A stretch of DNA of 64,000 nt, from NCBI RefSeq assembly GCF_018320785.1, contig NC_054867.1:36521855-36585854 (forward strand). Direction: 5' to 3'. The notes under the pieces were generated by a model, which ran no database searches, had not been told where the DNA came from, and was given only the letters and a program-made list of their open reading frames with translations. This stretch comes from Cheilinus undulatus (taxonomy: Eukaryota; Chordata; Actinopteri; Labriformes; Labridae). A program made the position numbers and the translations under genes. Of the stretch, positions 37,913 through 50,231 are shown one piece after another (the stretch's first letter is position 1; every line of letters starts with the position of its first letter).

Positions 37913-38529
37913 ATCACACAATGGATAACTGCGGCCTGACGCGCCCAGACGGCCACCACATGAGGTGTGCAACGCTTGTTTCATGTCAAACATCTCCACA
38001 GCACTGCCATTGATTGTCACCAAATTTTGGCAAGCACTCTCATGCTGCCTGGCAGGATCAGATGTTATCCCATTGCTGAACTTCTGATGTGTCGTCCATT
38101 GCCTACATCACTCCAAAATGACATTTTCTTGCCCCCTCTGCTTCAGTGTGGGCATGGGTCACAGCCCTTGCTCATTGACAGTGCAGTTGACTGTTGCCTC
38201 TTGACATAAAGGAATTGGACATTGTTGCCAAGAAAAGAAATGGAAAGACCTCACTGTGGCCTCAAATGTTGAGGTTGTGCCACAACTGGCCACTAGCCTG
38301 GTTGCTTGGAAGCCAGCCTCTGGCGCTTTCCATTAAACAGAGAGCATTGTCTTGTGATTAAAACAAGTGCCTGGCCAAGGACTAGCATGGAGTTGTTTAA
38401 CGACTTATGCGCTGTCCTGTGACGCACTTCACAACTTTGCCCGTATCTGGGGCTCAGCTGACAACAATTGATCCTCAGTGTCACAAGTGTCAACTTTGCC
38501 CTCCTGCAGGGCCAAGTCAAAACTGTCCT

Positions 38530-38600
38530 TGCATTGGCAGGGAATCGAACCCGGGCCTCCCGCGTGGCAGGCAAGAGTTCTACCACTGAACAACCAATGC
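38530..38600 (-). tRNA. tRNA-Gly(GCC), array copy 42, T-stem mismatch
   Basis: 71 nt. G62T puts T opposite C48; T24C. Block sisters 50 and 56 share G62T. Confidence 0.8.
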
Positions 38601-39219
38601 ATCACACAATGGATGACTGCGGCCTGATGCACCCAGACGGCCACCACATGAGGTGTGCAACGCTTGTTTCATGTCAAACGTCTCCACAGCACTGCCATTG
38701 ATTGTCACCAAATTTTGGCAAGCACTCTCATGCTGCCTGGCAGGATCAGGTGTTATCCCATTGCTGAACTTCTGATGTGTCATCCAGTGTCTACATCACT
38801 CCAAAATGGCATTTTCTTGCCCCCTCTGCTTCAGTGTGGGCATGGGTCACAGCCCTTGCTCATTGACAGTGCAGTTGACTGTTGCCTCTTGACATAAAGG
38901 AATTGGACATTGTTGCCAAGAAAAGAAATGGAAAGACCTCACTGTGGCCTCAAATGTTGAGGTTGTGCCACAACTGGCCACTAGCCTGGTTGCTTGGAAG
39001 CCAGCCTCTGGCGCTTTCCATTAAGCAGAGAGCTTCTTCTTGTGCCACCAATCAAAGTGCCTGGCCAAGGACTTGCATGGAGTTGTTTAACGACGCATGC
39101 CCTGTCCTGTGACGAGCTTCAAAACTTTGCCCGTATCTGGGGCTCAGGTGACAACAATTGATCCTCAATGTCACAAGTGCCCACTTTGTCCTGCTGAAGG
39201 GCCAAGTCAAAACTGTCCT

Positions 39220-39290
39220 TGCATTGGCCGGGAATCGAACCCGGGCCTCCCGCGTGGCAGGCGAGAATTCTACCACTGAACAACCAATGC
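39220..39290 (-). tRNA. tRNA-Gly(GCC), array copy 43
   Basis: 71 nt, identical to the consensus. Confidence 0.95.
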
Positions 39291-39906
39291 ATCACACAAT
39301 GGACAACGGGGGCGTGACGCGCCCAGTCGACCCCACATGAGGTGTGCAACGCTTGTTTCATGTCAAACGTCTCCACAGCACTGCCATTGATTGTCACCAA
39401 ATTTTGGCAAGCACTCTCATGCTGCCTGGCAGGATCAGGTGTTATCCCATTGCTGAACTTCTGATGTGTCATCCAGTGTCTACATCACTCCAAAATGGCT
39501 TTTCTTTGCCCCCTCTGCTTCAGTGTGGGCGTGGGTCACAGCCCTTGCTCATTGACACTAACTGCAGTTCACTGTTGCCTAGATACGAAGGAATTGGACA
39601 TTGTTGCCAAGAAAAGAAATGGAAATACCTCACTGTGGCCTCAAATGTTGAGGTTTTGCCACAACTGGCCACTAGCATGGTTGCTTGGAAGCCAGCCTCT
39701 GGCGCTTTCCATTAAACAGAGAGCATCGTCTTGTGATTAAAACAAGTGCCTGGCCAAGGACGTGCATGGAGTTGTTTAACGACGCATGCCCTGTCCTGTG
39801 ACGCACTTCACAACTTTGCCCATATCCGGGGCTCTGTTGACAACAATTGATCCTCAGTGTCACAAGTGCCCACTTTCTCCTGCTGCAGGGCCAAGTCAAG
39901 AGTCTT

Positions 39907-39976
39907 TGCATTGGCCGAGAATCGAACCCGGCCTCCCACGTGGCAGGCGAGAATTCTACCACTGAACAACCAATGC
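39907..39976 (-). pseudogene. tRNA-Gly pseudogene, array copy 44, no terminator
   Basis: 70 nt: one G is missing from the T stem, with C60T and C39T. The TTTT run downstream is absent (CAAGAG on the plus strand), the only copy where I see this. Sisters 52 and 58 have the full-length gene and the run. Confidence 0.75.
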
Positions 39977-40594
39977 ATCACACAATGGACAATCCGGCGT
40001 GGCGTACCCAGACGGCCACCACATGAGGTGTGCAACGCTTGTTTCATGTCAAACGTCTCCACAGCACTGCCATTGATTGTCACCAAATTTTGGCAAGCAC
40101 TCTCATGCTGCCTGGCAGGATCAGGTGTTATCCCATTGCTGAACTTCTGATGTGTCGTCCAGTGCCTACATCACTCCAAAATGGCATTTTCTTGCCCCCT
40201 CTGCTTCAGTGTGGGCATGGGTCACAGCCCTTGCTCATTGACACTAACTGCAGTTCACTGTTGCCTAGATACGAAGGAATTGGACATTGTTGCCAAGAAA
40301 AGAAATGGAAAGACCTCACTGTGGCCTCAAATGTTGAGGTTGTGCCACAACTGGCCACTAGCCTGGTTGCTTGGAAGCCAGCCTCTGGCGCTTTCCATTA
40401 AACAGAGAGTATTGTCTTGTGATTAAAACAAGTGCCTGGCCAAGGACGTGCATGGAGTTGTTTAACGACGCATGCCCTGTCCTGTGACACACTTCACAAC
40501 TTTGCCCGTATCTGGGGCTCAGCTGACAACAATTGATCCTCAGTGTCACAAGTGTCAACTTTGCCCTCCTGCAGGGCCAAGTCAAAACTGTCCT

Positions 40595-40663
40595 TGCATT
40601 GGCTGGGAATCGAGCCCGGGCCTCCCGTGGCAGGCAAGAGTTCTACCACTGAACAACCAATGC
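40595..40663 (-). pseudogene. tRNA-Gly pseudogene, array copy 45
   Basis: 69 nt: two bases are lost in the anticodon arm, with changes in the T loop and T stem. Confidence 0.78.
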
Positions 40664-41281
40664 ATCACACAATGGATAACTGCGCCTGATGCACCCAGAC
40701 GGCCACCACATGAGGTGTGCAACGCTTGTTTCATGTCAAACGTCTCCACAGCACTGCCATTGATTGTCACCAAATTTTGGCAAGCACTCTCATGCTGCCT
40801 GGCAGGATCAGGTGTTATCCCATTGCTGAACTTCTGATGTGTCGTCCAGTGTCTACATCACTCCAAAATGGCATTTTCTTGCCCCCTCTGCTTCAGTGTG
40901 GGCATGGGTCACAGCCCTTGCTCATTGACAGTGCAGTTGACTGTTGCCTCTTGACATAAAGGAATTGGACATTGTTGCCAAGAAAAGAAATGGAAAGACC
41001 TCACTGTGGCCTCAAATGTTGAGGTTGTGCCACAACTGGCCACTAGCCTGGTTGCTTGGAAGCCAGCCTCTGGCGCTTTCCATTAAGCAGAGAGCTTCTT
41101 CTTGTGCCACCAATCAAAGTGCCTGGCCAAGGACTTGCATGGAGTTGTTTAACGACGCATGCCCTGTCCTGTGACGCGCTTCAAAACTTTGCCCGTATCT
41201 GGGGCTCAGGTGACAACAATTGATCCTCAATGTCACAAGTGCCCACTTTGTCCTGCTGAAGGGCCAAGTCAAAACTGTCTC

Positions 41282-41352
41282 TGCATTGGCCGGGAATCGA
41301 ACCCGGGCCTCCCGCGTGGCAGGCGAGAATTCTACCACTGAACAACCAATGC
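41282..41352 (-). tRNA. tRNA-Gly(GCC), array copy 46
   Basis: 71 nt, identical to the consensus. Confidence 0.95.
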
Positions 41353-41970
41353 ATCACAGAATGGATGACCGCGGCCTGACGCGCCCATTCGACCCCACAT
41401 GAGGTGTGCAACGCTTGTTTCATGTCAAACGTCTCCACAGCACTGCCATTGATTGTCACCAAATTTTGGCAAGCACTCTCATGCTGCCTGGCAGGATCAG
41501 GTGTTATCCCATTGCTGAACTTCTGATGTGTCATCCAGTGTCTACATCACTCCAAAATGGCTTTTCTTTGCCCCCTCTGCTTCAGTGTGGGCATGGGTCA
41601 CAGCCCTTGCTCATTGACACTAACTGCAGTTCACTGTTGCCTAGATACGAAGGAATTGGACATTGTTGCCAAGAAAAGAAATGGAAAGACCTCACTGTGG
41701 CCTCAAATGTTGAGGTTTTGCCACAACTGGCCACTAGCCTGGTTGCTTGGAAGCCAGCCTCTGGCGCTTTCCATTAAACAGAGAGCATCGTCTTGTGATT
41801 AAAACAAGTGCCTGGCCAAGGACGTGCATGGAGTTGTTTAACGACGCATGCCCTGTCCTGTGACGCACTTCACAACTTTGCCCATATCTGGGGCTCAGCT
41901 GACAACAATTGATCCTCAGTGTCACAACTGCCCACTTTGTCCTGCTGCAGGGCCAAGTCAAAACCGTCCT

Positions 41971-42041
41971 TGCATTGGGCGGGAATCGAACCCGGGCCTC
42001 CCGCGTGGCAGGGGAGAATTCTACCACTGAACAACCAATGC
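41971..42041 (-). tRNA. tRNA-Gly(GCC), array copy 47, two stem mismatches
   Basis: 71 nt. G63C puts C opposite C47 in the T stem, and G29C puts C opposite C39 in the anticodon stem. Confidence 0.65.
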
Positions 42042-42658
42042 ATCACACAATGGATAACTGCGGCCTGACGTGCCCAGACGGCCACCACATGAGGTGTGCA
42101 ACGCTTGTTTCTTGTCAAACATCTCCACAGCACTGCCATTGATTGTCACCAAATTTTGGCAAGCACTCTCATGCTGCCTGGCAGGATCAGATGTTATCCC
42201 ATTGCTGAACTTCTGATGTGTCGTCCAGTGCCTACATCACTCCAAAATGGCTTTTCTTGCCCCTCTGCTTCAGTGTGGGCATGGGTCACAGCCCTTGCTC
42301 ATTGACAGTGCAGTTGACCGTTGCCTCTTGACATAACGGAATTGGACATTGTTGCCAAGAAAAGAAATGGAAAGACCTCACTGTGGCCTCAAATGTTGAG
42401 GTTTTGCCACAACTGGCCACTAGCCTGGTTGCTTGGAAGCCAGCCTCTGGCGCTTTCCATTAAACAGAGAGCATTCTTCTTGTGCCATTAAAACAAGTGC
42501 CTGGCCAAGGACTTGCATGGAGTTGTTTAACGACGCATGCCCTGTCCTGTGACGCTTCACAACTTTGCCCATATCTGGGGCTCAGGTGACAACAATTGAT
42601 CCTCAGTGTCACAAGTGCCCACTTTGTCCTGCTGAAGGGCCAAGTCAAAACTGTCTCT

Positions 42659-42725
42659 TGCATTGGCCGAATCGAACCCGGGCCTCCCGTGGCAGGCGAG
42701 AATTCTACCACTGAACAACCAATGC
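42659..42725 (-). pseudogene. tRNA-Gly pseudogene, array copy 48
   Basis: 67 nt: bases are missing in the T stem and the 3' anticodon stem, and the spacer just upstream is shortened. Block sisters 40 and 54 are intact. Confidence 0.82.
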
Positions 42726-43342
42726 ATCACACAATGGACAACTGGCGTGACGCGCCCAGTCGACCACCACATGAGGTGTGCAACGCTTGTTTCATGTCAA
42801 ACGTCTCCACAGCACTGCCATTGATTGTCACCAAATTTTGGCAAGCACTCTCATGCTGCCTGGCAGGATCAGGTGTTATCCCATTGCTGAACTTCTGATG
42901 TGTCGTCCAGTGTCTACATCACTCCAAAATGGCATTTTCTTGCCCCCTCTGCTTCAGTGTGGGCATGGGTCACAGCCCTTGCTCATTGACACTAACTGCA
43001 GTTCAATGTTGCCTAGATACGAAGGACTTGGACATTGTTGCCCAGAAAAGAAATGGAAATGCCTCACTGTGGCCTCAAATGTTGAGGTTTTGCCACAACT
43101 GGCCACTAGCCTGGTTGCTTGGAAGCCAGCCTCTGGCGCTTTCCATTAAACAGAGAGCATCGTCTTGTGATTAAAACAAGTGCCTGGCCAAGGACGTGCA
43201 TGGAGTTGTTTAACGACGCATGTCCTGTCCTGTGACGCACTTCACAACTTTGCCCATATCTGGGGCTCAGCTGACAACAATTGATCCTCAGTGTCACAAG
43301 TGCCCACTTTGTCCTGCTGCAGGGCCAAGTCAAAACTGTCCT

Positions 43343-43413
43343 TGCATTGGCCGGGAATCGAACCCGGGCCTCCCGCGTGGCAGGCGAGAATTCTACCACT
43401 GAACAACCAATGC
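43343..43413 (-). tRNA. tRNA-Gly(GCC), array copy 49
   Basis: 71 nt, identical to the consensus. Confidence 0.95.
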
Positions 43414-44030
43414 ATCACACAATGGATAACTGCGGCTTGACGCGCCCAGACGGCCACCACATGAGGTGTGCAACGCTTGTTTCATGTCAAACATCTCCAC
43501 AGCACTGCCATTGATTGTCACCAAATTTTGGCAAGCACTCTCATGCTGCCTGGCAGGATCAGATGTTATCCCATTGCTGAACTTCTGATGTGTCGTCCAT
43601 TGCCTACATCACTCCAAAATGACATTTTCTTGCCCCCTCTGCTTCAGTGTGGGCATGGGTCACAGCCCTTGCTCATTGACAGTGCAGTTGACTGTTGCCT
43701 CTTGACATAAAGGAATTGGACATTGTTGCCAAGAAAAGAAATGGAAAGACCTCACTGTGGCCTCAAATGTTGAGGTTGTGCCACAACTGGCCACTAGCCT
43801 GGTTGCTTGGAAGCCAGCCTCTGGCGCTTTCCATTAAACAGAGAGCATTGTCTTGTGATTAAAACAAGTGCCTGGCCAAGGACTAGCATGGAGTTGTTTA
43901 ACGACTTATGCGCTGTCCTGTGACGCACTTCACAACTTTGCCCGTATCTGGGGCTCAGCTGACAACAATTGATCCTCAGTGTCACAAGTGTCAACTTTGC
44001 CCTCCTGCAGGGCCAAGTCAAAACTGTCCT

Positions 44031-44101
44031 TGCATTGGCAGGGAATCGAACCCGGGCCTCCCGCGTGGCAGGCGAGAATTCTACCACTGAACAACCAATG
44101 C
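44031..44101 (-). tRNA. tRNA-Gly(GCC), array copy 50, T-stem mismatch
   Basis: 71 nt. G62T puts T opposite C48; otherwise consensus with C28. Confidence 0.8.
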
Positions 44102-44721
44102 ATCACACAATGGATCACTGCGGCCTGACGCGCCCAGACGGCCACCACATGAGGTGTGCAACGCTTGTTTCATGTCAAACGTCTCCACAGCACTGCCATT
44201 GATTGTCACCAAATTTTGGCAAGCACTCTCATGCTGCCTGGCAGGATCAGGTGTTATCCCATTGCTGAACTTCTGATGTGTCATCCAGCGTCTACATCAC
44301 TCCAAAATGGCATTTTCTTGCCCCCTCTGCTTCAGTGTGGGCATGGGTCACAGCCCTTGCTCATTGACAGTGCAGTTGACTGTTGCCTCTTGACATAAAG
44401 GAATTGGACATTGTTGCCAAGAAAAGAAATGGAAAGACCTCACTGTGGCCTCAAATGTTGAGGTTGTGCCACAACTGGCCACTAGCCTGGTTGCTTGGAA
44501 GCCAGCCTCTGGCGCTTTCCATTAAGCAGAGAGCTTCTTCTTGTGCCATTAAAACAAGTGCCTGGCCAAGGACTTGCATGGAGTTGTTTAACGACGCATG
44601 CCCTGTCCTGTGACGCAGCTTCAAAACTTTGCCCGTATCTGGGGCTCAGGTGACAACAATTGATCCTCAATGTCACAAGTGCCCACTTTGTCCTGCTGAA
44701 GGGCCAAGTCAAAACTGTCTC

Positions 44722-44788
44722 TGCATTGGCCGAATCGAACCCGGGCCTCCCAGGCGTGGCAAGAATTCTACCACTGAACAACCAATGC
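44722..44788 (-). pseudogene. tRNA-Gly pseudogene, array copy 51
   Basis: 67 nt with a scrambled anticodon arm (CCCAGGCGTGGCAAG on the plus strand) and two bases lost in the T stem. Sisters 43 and 57 are intact. Confidence 0.85.
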
Positions 44789-45406
44789 ATCACACAATGG
44801 ACAACGGGGGCGTGACGCGCCCAGTCGACCCCACATGAGGTGTGCAACGCTTGTTTCATGTCAAACGTCTCCACAGCACTGCCATTGATTGTCACCAAAT
44901 TTTGGCAAGCACTCTCATGCTGCCTGGCAGGATCAGGTGTTATCCCATTGCTGAACTTCTGATGTGTCATCCAGTGTCTACATCACTCCAAAATGGCTTT
45001 TCTTTGCCCCCTCTGCTTCAGTGTGGGCGTGGGTCACAGCCCTTGCTCATTGACACTAACTGCAGTTCACTGTTGCCTAGATACGAAGGAATTGGACATT
45101 GTTGCCAAGAAAAGAAATGGAAATACCTCACTGTGGCCTCAAATGTTGAGGTTTTGCCACAACTGGCCACTAGCATGGTTGCTTGGAAGCCAGCCTCTGG
45201 CGCTTTCCATTAAACAGAGAGCATCGTCTTGTGATTAAAACAAGTGCCTGGCCAAGGACGTGCATGGAGTTGTTTAACAACGCATGCCCTGTCCTGTGAC
45301 GCACTTCACAACTTTGCCCATATCCGGGGCTCTGTTGACAACAATTGATCCTCAATGTCACAAGTGCCCACTTTCTCCTGCTGCAGGGCCAAGTCAAAAG
45401 AGTCTT

Positions 45407-45477
45407 TGCATTGGCCGAGAATCGAACCCGGGCCTCCCACGTGGCAGGCGAGAATTCTACCACTGAACAACCAATGC
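45407..45477 (-). tRNA. tRNA-Gly(GCC), array copy 52
   Basis: 71 nt. C60T makes G50-T60 in the T stem and changes the last B-box base; C39T makes G29-T39. Stems can still pair. Confidence 0.82.
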
Positions 45478-46096
45478 ATCACACAATGGACATCCGCGGC
45501 CTTATGTACCCAGACGGCCACCACATGAGGTGTGCAACGCTTGTTTCATGTCAAACGTCTCCACAGCACTGCCATTGATTGTCACCAAATTTTGGCAAGC
45601 ACTCTCATGCTGCCTGGCAGGATCAGGTGTTATCCCATTGCTGAACTTCTGATGTGTCGTCCAGTGCCTACATCACTCCAAAATGGCATTTTCTTGCCCC
45701 CTCTGCTTCAGTGTGGGCATGGGTCACAGCCCTTGCTCATTGACACTAACTGCAGTTCACTGTTGCCTAGATACGAAGGAATTGGACATTGTTGCCAAGA
45801 AAAGAAATGGAAAGACCTCACTGTGGCCTCAAATGTTGAGGTTTTGCCACAACTGGCCACTAGCCTGGTTGCTTGGAAGCCAGCCTCTGGCGCTTTCCAT
45901 TAAACAGAGAGCATCGTCTTGTGATTAAAACAAGTGCCTGGCCAAGGACGTGCATGGAGTTGTTTAACGACGCATGCCCTGTCCTGTGACGCACTTCACA
46001 ACTTTGCCCATATCTGGGGCTCAGCTGACAACAATTGATCCTCAGTGTCACAAGTGCCCACTTTGTCCTGCTGCAGGGCCAAGTCAAAATTGTCCT

Positions 46097-46167
46097 TGCA
46101 TTGGCCGGGAATCGAACCCGGGCCTCCCGCGTGGCAGGCGAGAATTCTACCACTGAACAACCAATGC
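46097..46167 (-). tRNA. tRNA-Gly(GCC), array copy 53
   Basis: 71 nt, identical to the consensus. Confidence 0.95.
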
Positions 46168-46785
46168 ATCACACAATGGATAACTGCGGCCTGACGCGCC
46201 CAGACGGCCACCACATGAGGTGTGCAACGCTTGTTTCATGTCAAACATCTCCATAGCACTGCCATTGATTGTCACCAAATTTTGGCAAGCACTCTCATGC
46301 TGCCTGGCAGGATCAGATGTTATCCCATTGCTGAACTTCTGATGTGTCATCCAGTGTCTACATCACTCCAAAATGGCTTTTCTTGCCCCCTCTGCTTCAG
46401 TGTGGGCATGGGTCACAGCCCTTGCTCATTGACAGTGCAGTTGACCGTTGCCTCTTGACATAAAGGAATTGGATATTGTTGCCAAGAAAAGAAATGGAAA
46501 GACCTCACTGTGGCCTCAAATGTTGAGGTTGTGCCACAACTGGCCACTAGCCTGGTTGCTTGGAAGCCAGCCTCTGGCGCTTTCTATTAAGCAGAGAGCT
46601 TCTTCTTGTGCCACCAATCAAAGTGCCTGGCCAAGGACTTGCATGGAGTTGTTTAACGACGCATGCCCTGTCCTGTGACGCGCTTCAAAACTTTGCCCGT
46701 ATCTGGGGCTCAGGTGACAACAATTGATCCTCAATGTCACAAGTGCCCACTTTGTCCTGCTGAAGGGCCAAGTCAAAACTGTCTC

Positions 46786-46856
46786 TGCATTGGCCGGGAA
46801 TCGAACCCGGGCCTCCCGCGTGGCAGGCGAGAATTCTACCACTGAACAACCAATGC
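46786..46856 (-). tRNA. tRNA-Gly(GCC), array copy 54
   Basis: 71 nt, identical to the consensus. Confidence 0.95.
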
Positions 46857-47474
46857 ATCACACAATGGACAACTGGGGCGTGACGTGCCCAGTCGACCCC
46901 ACATGAGGTGTGCAACGCTTGTTTCATGTCAAACGTCTCCACAGCACTGCCATTGATTGTCACCAAATTTTGGCAAGCACTCTCATGCTGCCTGGCAGGA
47001 TCAGGTGTTATCCCATTGCTGAACTTCTGATGTGTCATCCAGTGTCTACATCACTCCAAAATGGCTTTTCTTTGCCCCCTCTGCTTCAGTGTGGGCATGG
47101 GTCACAGCCCTTGCTCATTGACACTAACTGCAGTTCAATGTTGCCTAGATACGAAGGAATTGGACATTGTTGCCCAGAAAAGAAATGGAAATGCCTCACT
47201 GTGGCCTCAAATGTTGAGGTTTTGCCACAACTGGCCACTAGCCTGGTTGCTTGGAAGCCAGCCTCTGGCGCTTTCCATTAAACAGAGAGCATCGTCTTGT
47301 GATTAAAACAAGTGCCTGGCCAAGGACGTGCATGGAGTTGTTTAACGACGCATGTCCTGTCCTGTGACGCACTTCACAACTTTGCCCATATCTGGGGCTC
47401 AGCTGACAACAATTGATCCTCAGTGTCACAAGTGCCCACTTTGTCCTGCTGCAGGGCCAAGTCAAAACTGTCCT

Positions 47475-47545
47475 TGCATTGGCCGGGAATCGAACCCGGG
47501 CCTCCCGCGTGGCAGGCGAGAATTCTACCACTGAACAACCAATGC
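47475..47545 (-). tRNA. tRNA-Gly(GCC), array copy 55
   Basis: 71 nt, identical to the consensus. Confidence 0.95.
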
Positions 47546-48162
47546 ATCACACAATGGATAACTGCGGCTTGACGCGCCCAGACGGCCACCACATGAGGTG
47601 TGCAACGCTTGTTTCATGTCAAACATCTCCACAGCACTGCCATTGATTGTCACCAAATTTTGGCAAGCACTCTCATGCTGCCTGGCAGGATCAGATGTTA
47701 TCCCATTGCTGAACTTCTGATGTGTCGTCCATTGCCTACATCACTCCAAAATGACATTTTCTTGCCCCCTCTGCTTCAGTGTGGGCATGGGTCACAGCCC
47801 TTGCTCATTGACAGTGCAGTTGACTGTTGCCTCTTGACATAAAGGAATTGGACATTGTTGCCAAGAAAAGAAATGGAAAGACCTCACTGTGGCCTCAAAT
47901 GTTGAGGTTGTGCCACAACTGGCCACTAGCCTGGTTGCTTGGAAGCCAGCCTCTGGCGCTTTCCATTAAACAGAGAGCATTGTCTTGTGATTAAAACAAG
48001 TGCCTGGCCAAGGACTAGCATGGAGTTGTTTAACGACTTATGCGCTGTCCTGTGACGCACTTCACAACTTTGCCCGTATCTGGGGCTCAGCTGACAACAA
48101 TTGATCCTCAGTGTCACAAGTGTCAACTTTGCCCTCCTGCAGGGCCAAGTCAAAACTGTCCT

Positions 48163-48233
48163 TGCATTGGCAGGGAATCGAACCCGGGCCTCCCGCGTGG
48201 CAGGCAAGAGTTCTACCACTGAACAACCAATGC
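48163..48233 (-). tRNA. tRNA-Gly(GCC), array copy 56, T-stem mismatch
   Basis: 71 nt. G62T puts T opposite C48; T24C and T28 variants, as in copy 42. Confidence 0.8.
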
Positions 48234-48852
48234 ATCACACAATGGATGACCGCGGCCTGATGCACCCAGACGGCCACCACATGAGGTGTGCAACGCTTGT
48301 TTCATGTCAAACGTCTCCACAGCACTGCCATTGATTGTCACCAAATTTTGGCAAGCACTCTCATGCTGCCTGGCAGGATCAGGTGTTATCCCATTGCTGA
48401 ACTTCTGATGTGTCGTCCAGTGTCTACATCACTCCAAAATGGCATTTTCTTGCCCCCTCTGCTTCAGTGTGGGCATGGGTCACAGCCCTTGCTCATTGAC
48501 AGTGCAGTTGACTGTTGCCTCTTGACATAAAGGAATTGGACATTGTTGCCAAGAAAAGAAATGGAAAGACCTCACTGTGGCCTCAAATGTTGAGGTTGTG
48601 CCACAACTGGCCACTAGCCTGGTTGCTTGGAAGCCAGCCTCTGGCGCTTTCCATTAAGCAGAGAGCTTCTTCTTGTGCCACCAATCAAAGTGCCTGGCCA
48701 AGGACTTGCATGGAGTTGTTTAACGACGCATGCCCTGTCCTGTGACGAGCTTCAAAACTTTGCCCGTATCTGGGGCTCAGGTGACAACAATTGATCCTCA
48801 ATGTCACAAGTGCCCACTTTGTCCTGCTGAAGGGCCAAGTCAAAACTGTCTC

Positions 48853-48923
48853 TGCATTGGCCGGGAATCGAACCCGGGCCTCCCGCGTGGCAGGCGAGAA
48901 TTCTACCACTGAACAACCAATGC
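48853..48923 (-). tRNA. tRNA-Gly(GCC), array copy 57
   Basis: 71 nt, identical to the consensus. Confidence 0.95.
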
Positions 48924-49541
48924 ATCACACAATGGACAACGGGGGCGTGACGCGCCCAGTCGACCCCACATGAGGTGTGCAACGCTTGTTTCATGTCAAA
49001 CGTCTCCACAGCACTGCCATTGATTGTCACCAAATTTTGGCAAGCACTCTCATGCTGCCTGGCAGGATCAGGTGTTATCCCATTGCTGAACTTCTGATGT
49101 GTCATCCAGTGTCTACATCACTCCAAAATGGCTTTTCTTTGCCCCCTCTGCTTCAGTGTGGGCGTGGGTCACAGCCCTTGCTCATTGACACTAACTGCAG
49201 TTCACTGTTGCCTAGATACGAAGGAATTGGACATTGTTGCCAAGAAAAGAAATGGAAATACCTCACTGTGGCCTCAAATGTTGAGGTTTTGCCACAACTG
49301 GCCACTAGCATGGTTGCTTGGAAGCCAGCCTCTGGCGCTTTCCATTAAACAGAGAGCATCGTCTTGTGATTAAAACAAGTGCCTGGCCAAGGACGTGCAT
49401 GGAGTTGTTTAACGACGCATGCCCTGTCCTGTGACGCACTTCACAACTTTGCCCATATCCGGGGCTCTGTTGACAACAATTGATCCTCAGTGTCACAAGT
49501 GCCCACTTTCTCCTGCTGCAGGGCCAAGTCAAAAGAGTCTT

Positions 49542-49612
49542 TGCATTGGCCGAGAATCGAACCCGGGCCTCCCACGTGGCAGGCGAGAATTCTACCACTG
49601 AACAACCAATGC
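49542..49612 (-). tRNA. tRNA-Gly(GCC), array copy 58
   Basis: 71 nt with C60T and C39T, the same changes as copy 52. Confidence 0.82.
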
Positions 49613-50231
49613 ATCACACAATGGACAACTGGGGCGTGACGTGCCCAGTCGACCCCACATGAGGTGTGCAACGCTTGTTTCATGTCAAACGTCTCCACAG
49701 CACTGCCATTGATTGTCACCAAATTTTGGCAAGCACTCTCATGCTGCCTGGCAGGATCAGGTGTTATCCCATTGCTGAACTTCTGATGTGTCATCCAGTG
49801 TCTACATCACTCCAAAATGGCTTTTCTTTGCCCCCTCTGCTTCAGTGTGGGCGTGGGTCACAGCCCTTGCTCATTGACACTAACTGCAGTTCACTGTTGC
49901 CTAGATACGAAGGAATTGGACATTGTTGCCAAGAAAAGAAATGGAAAGACCTCACTGTGGCCTCAAATGTTGAGGTTGTGCCACACTGGCCACTAGCCTG
50001 GTTGCTTGGAAGCCAGCCTCTGGCGCTTTCCATTAAACAGAGAGCTTCTTCTTGTGCCACCAATCAAAGTGCCTGGCCAAGGACTTGCATGGAGTTGTTT
50101 AACGACGCATGCCCTGTCCTTTGACGCGCTTCACAACTTTGCCTGTATCTGGAGTGCAGCTGACAACAACTGATCCTCAGTGTCACAAGTGCCAACTTTG
50201 TCATGCTGAAGGGCCAAGTCAAAACTGTCTC

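Noticed and set aside
44482-44970. 162-codon minus-strand ORF, among the longest in the array
   Set aside because: It is produced by small indels in the damaged unit of copy 51 that join frames; sister units do not keep it open.
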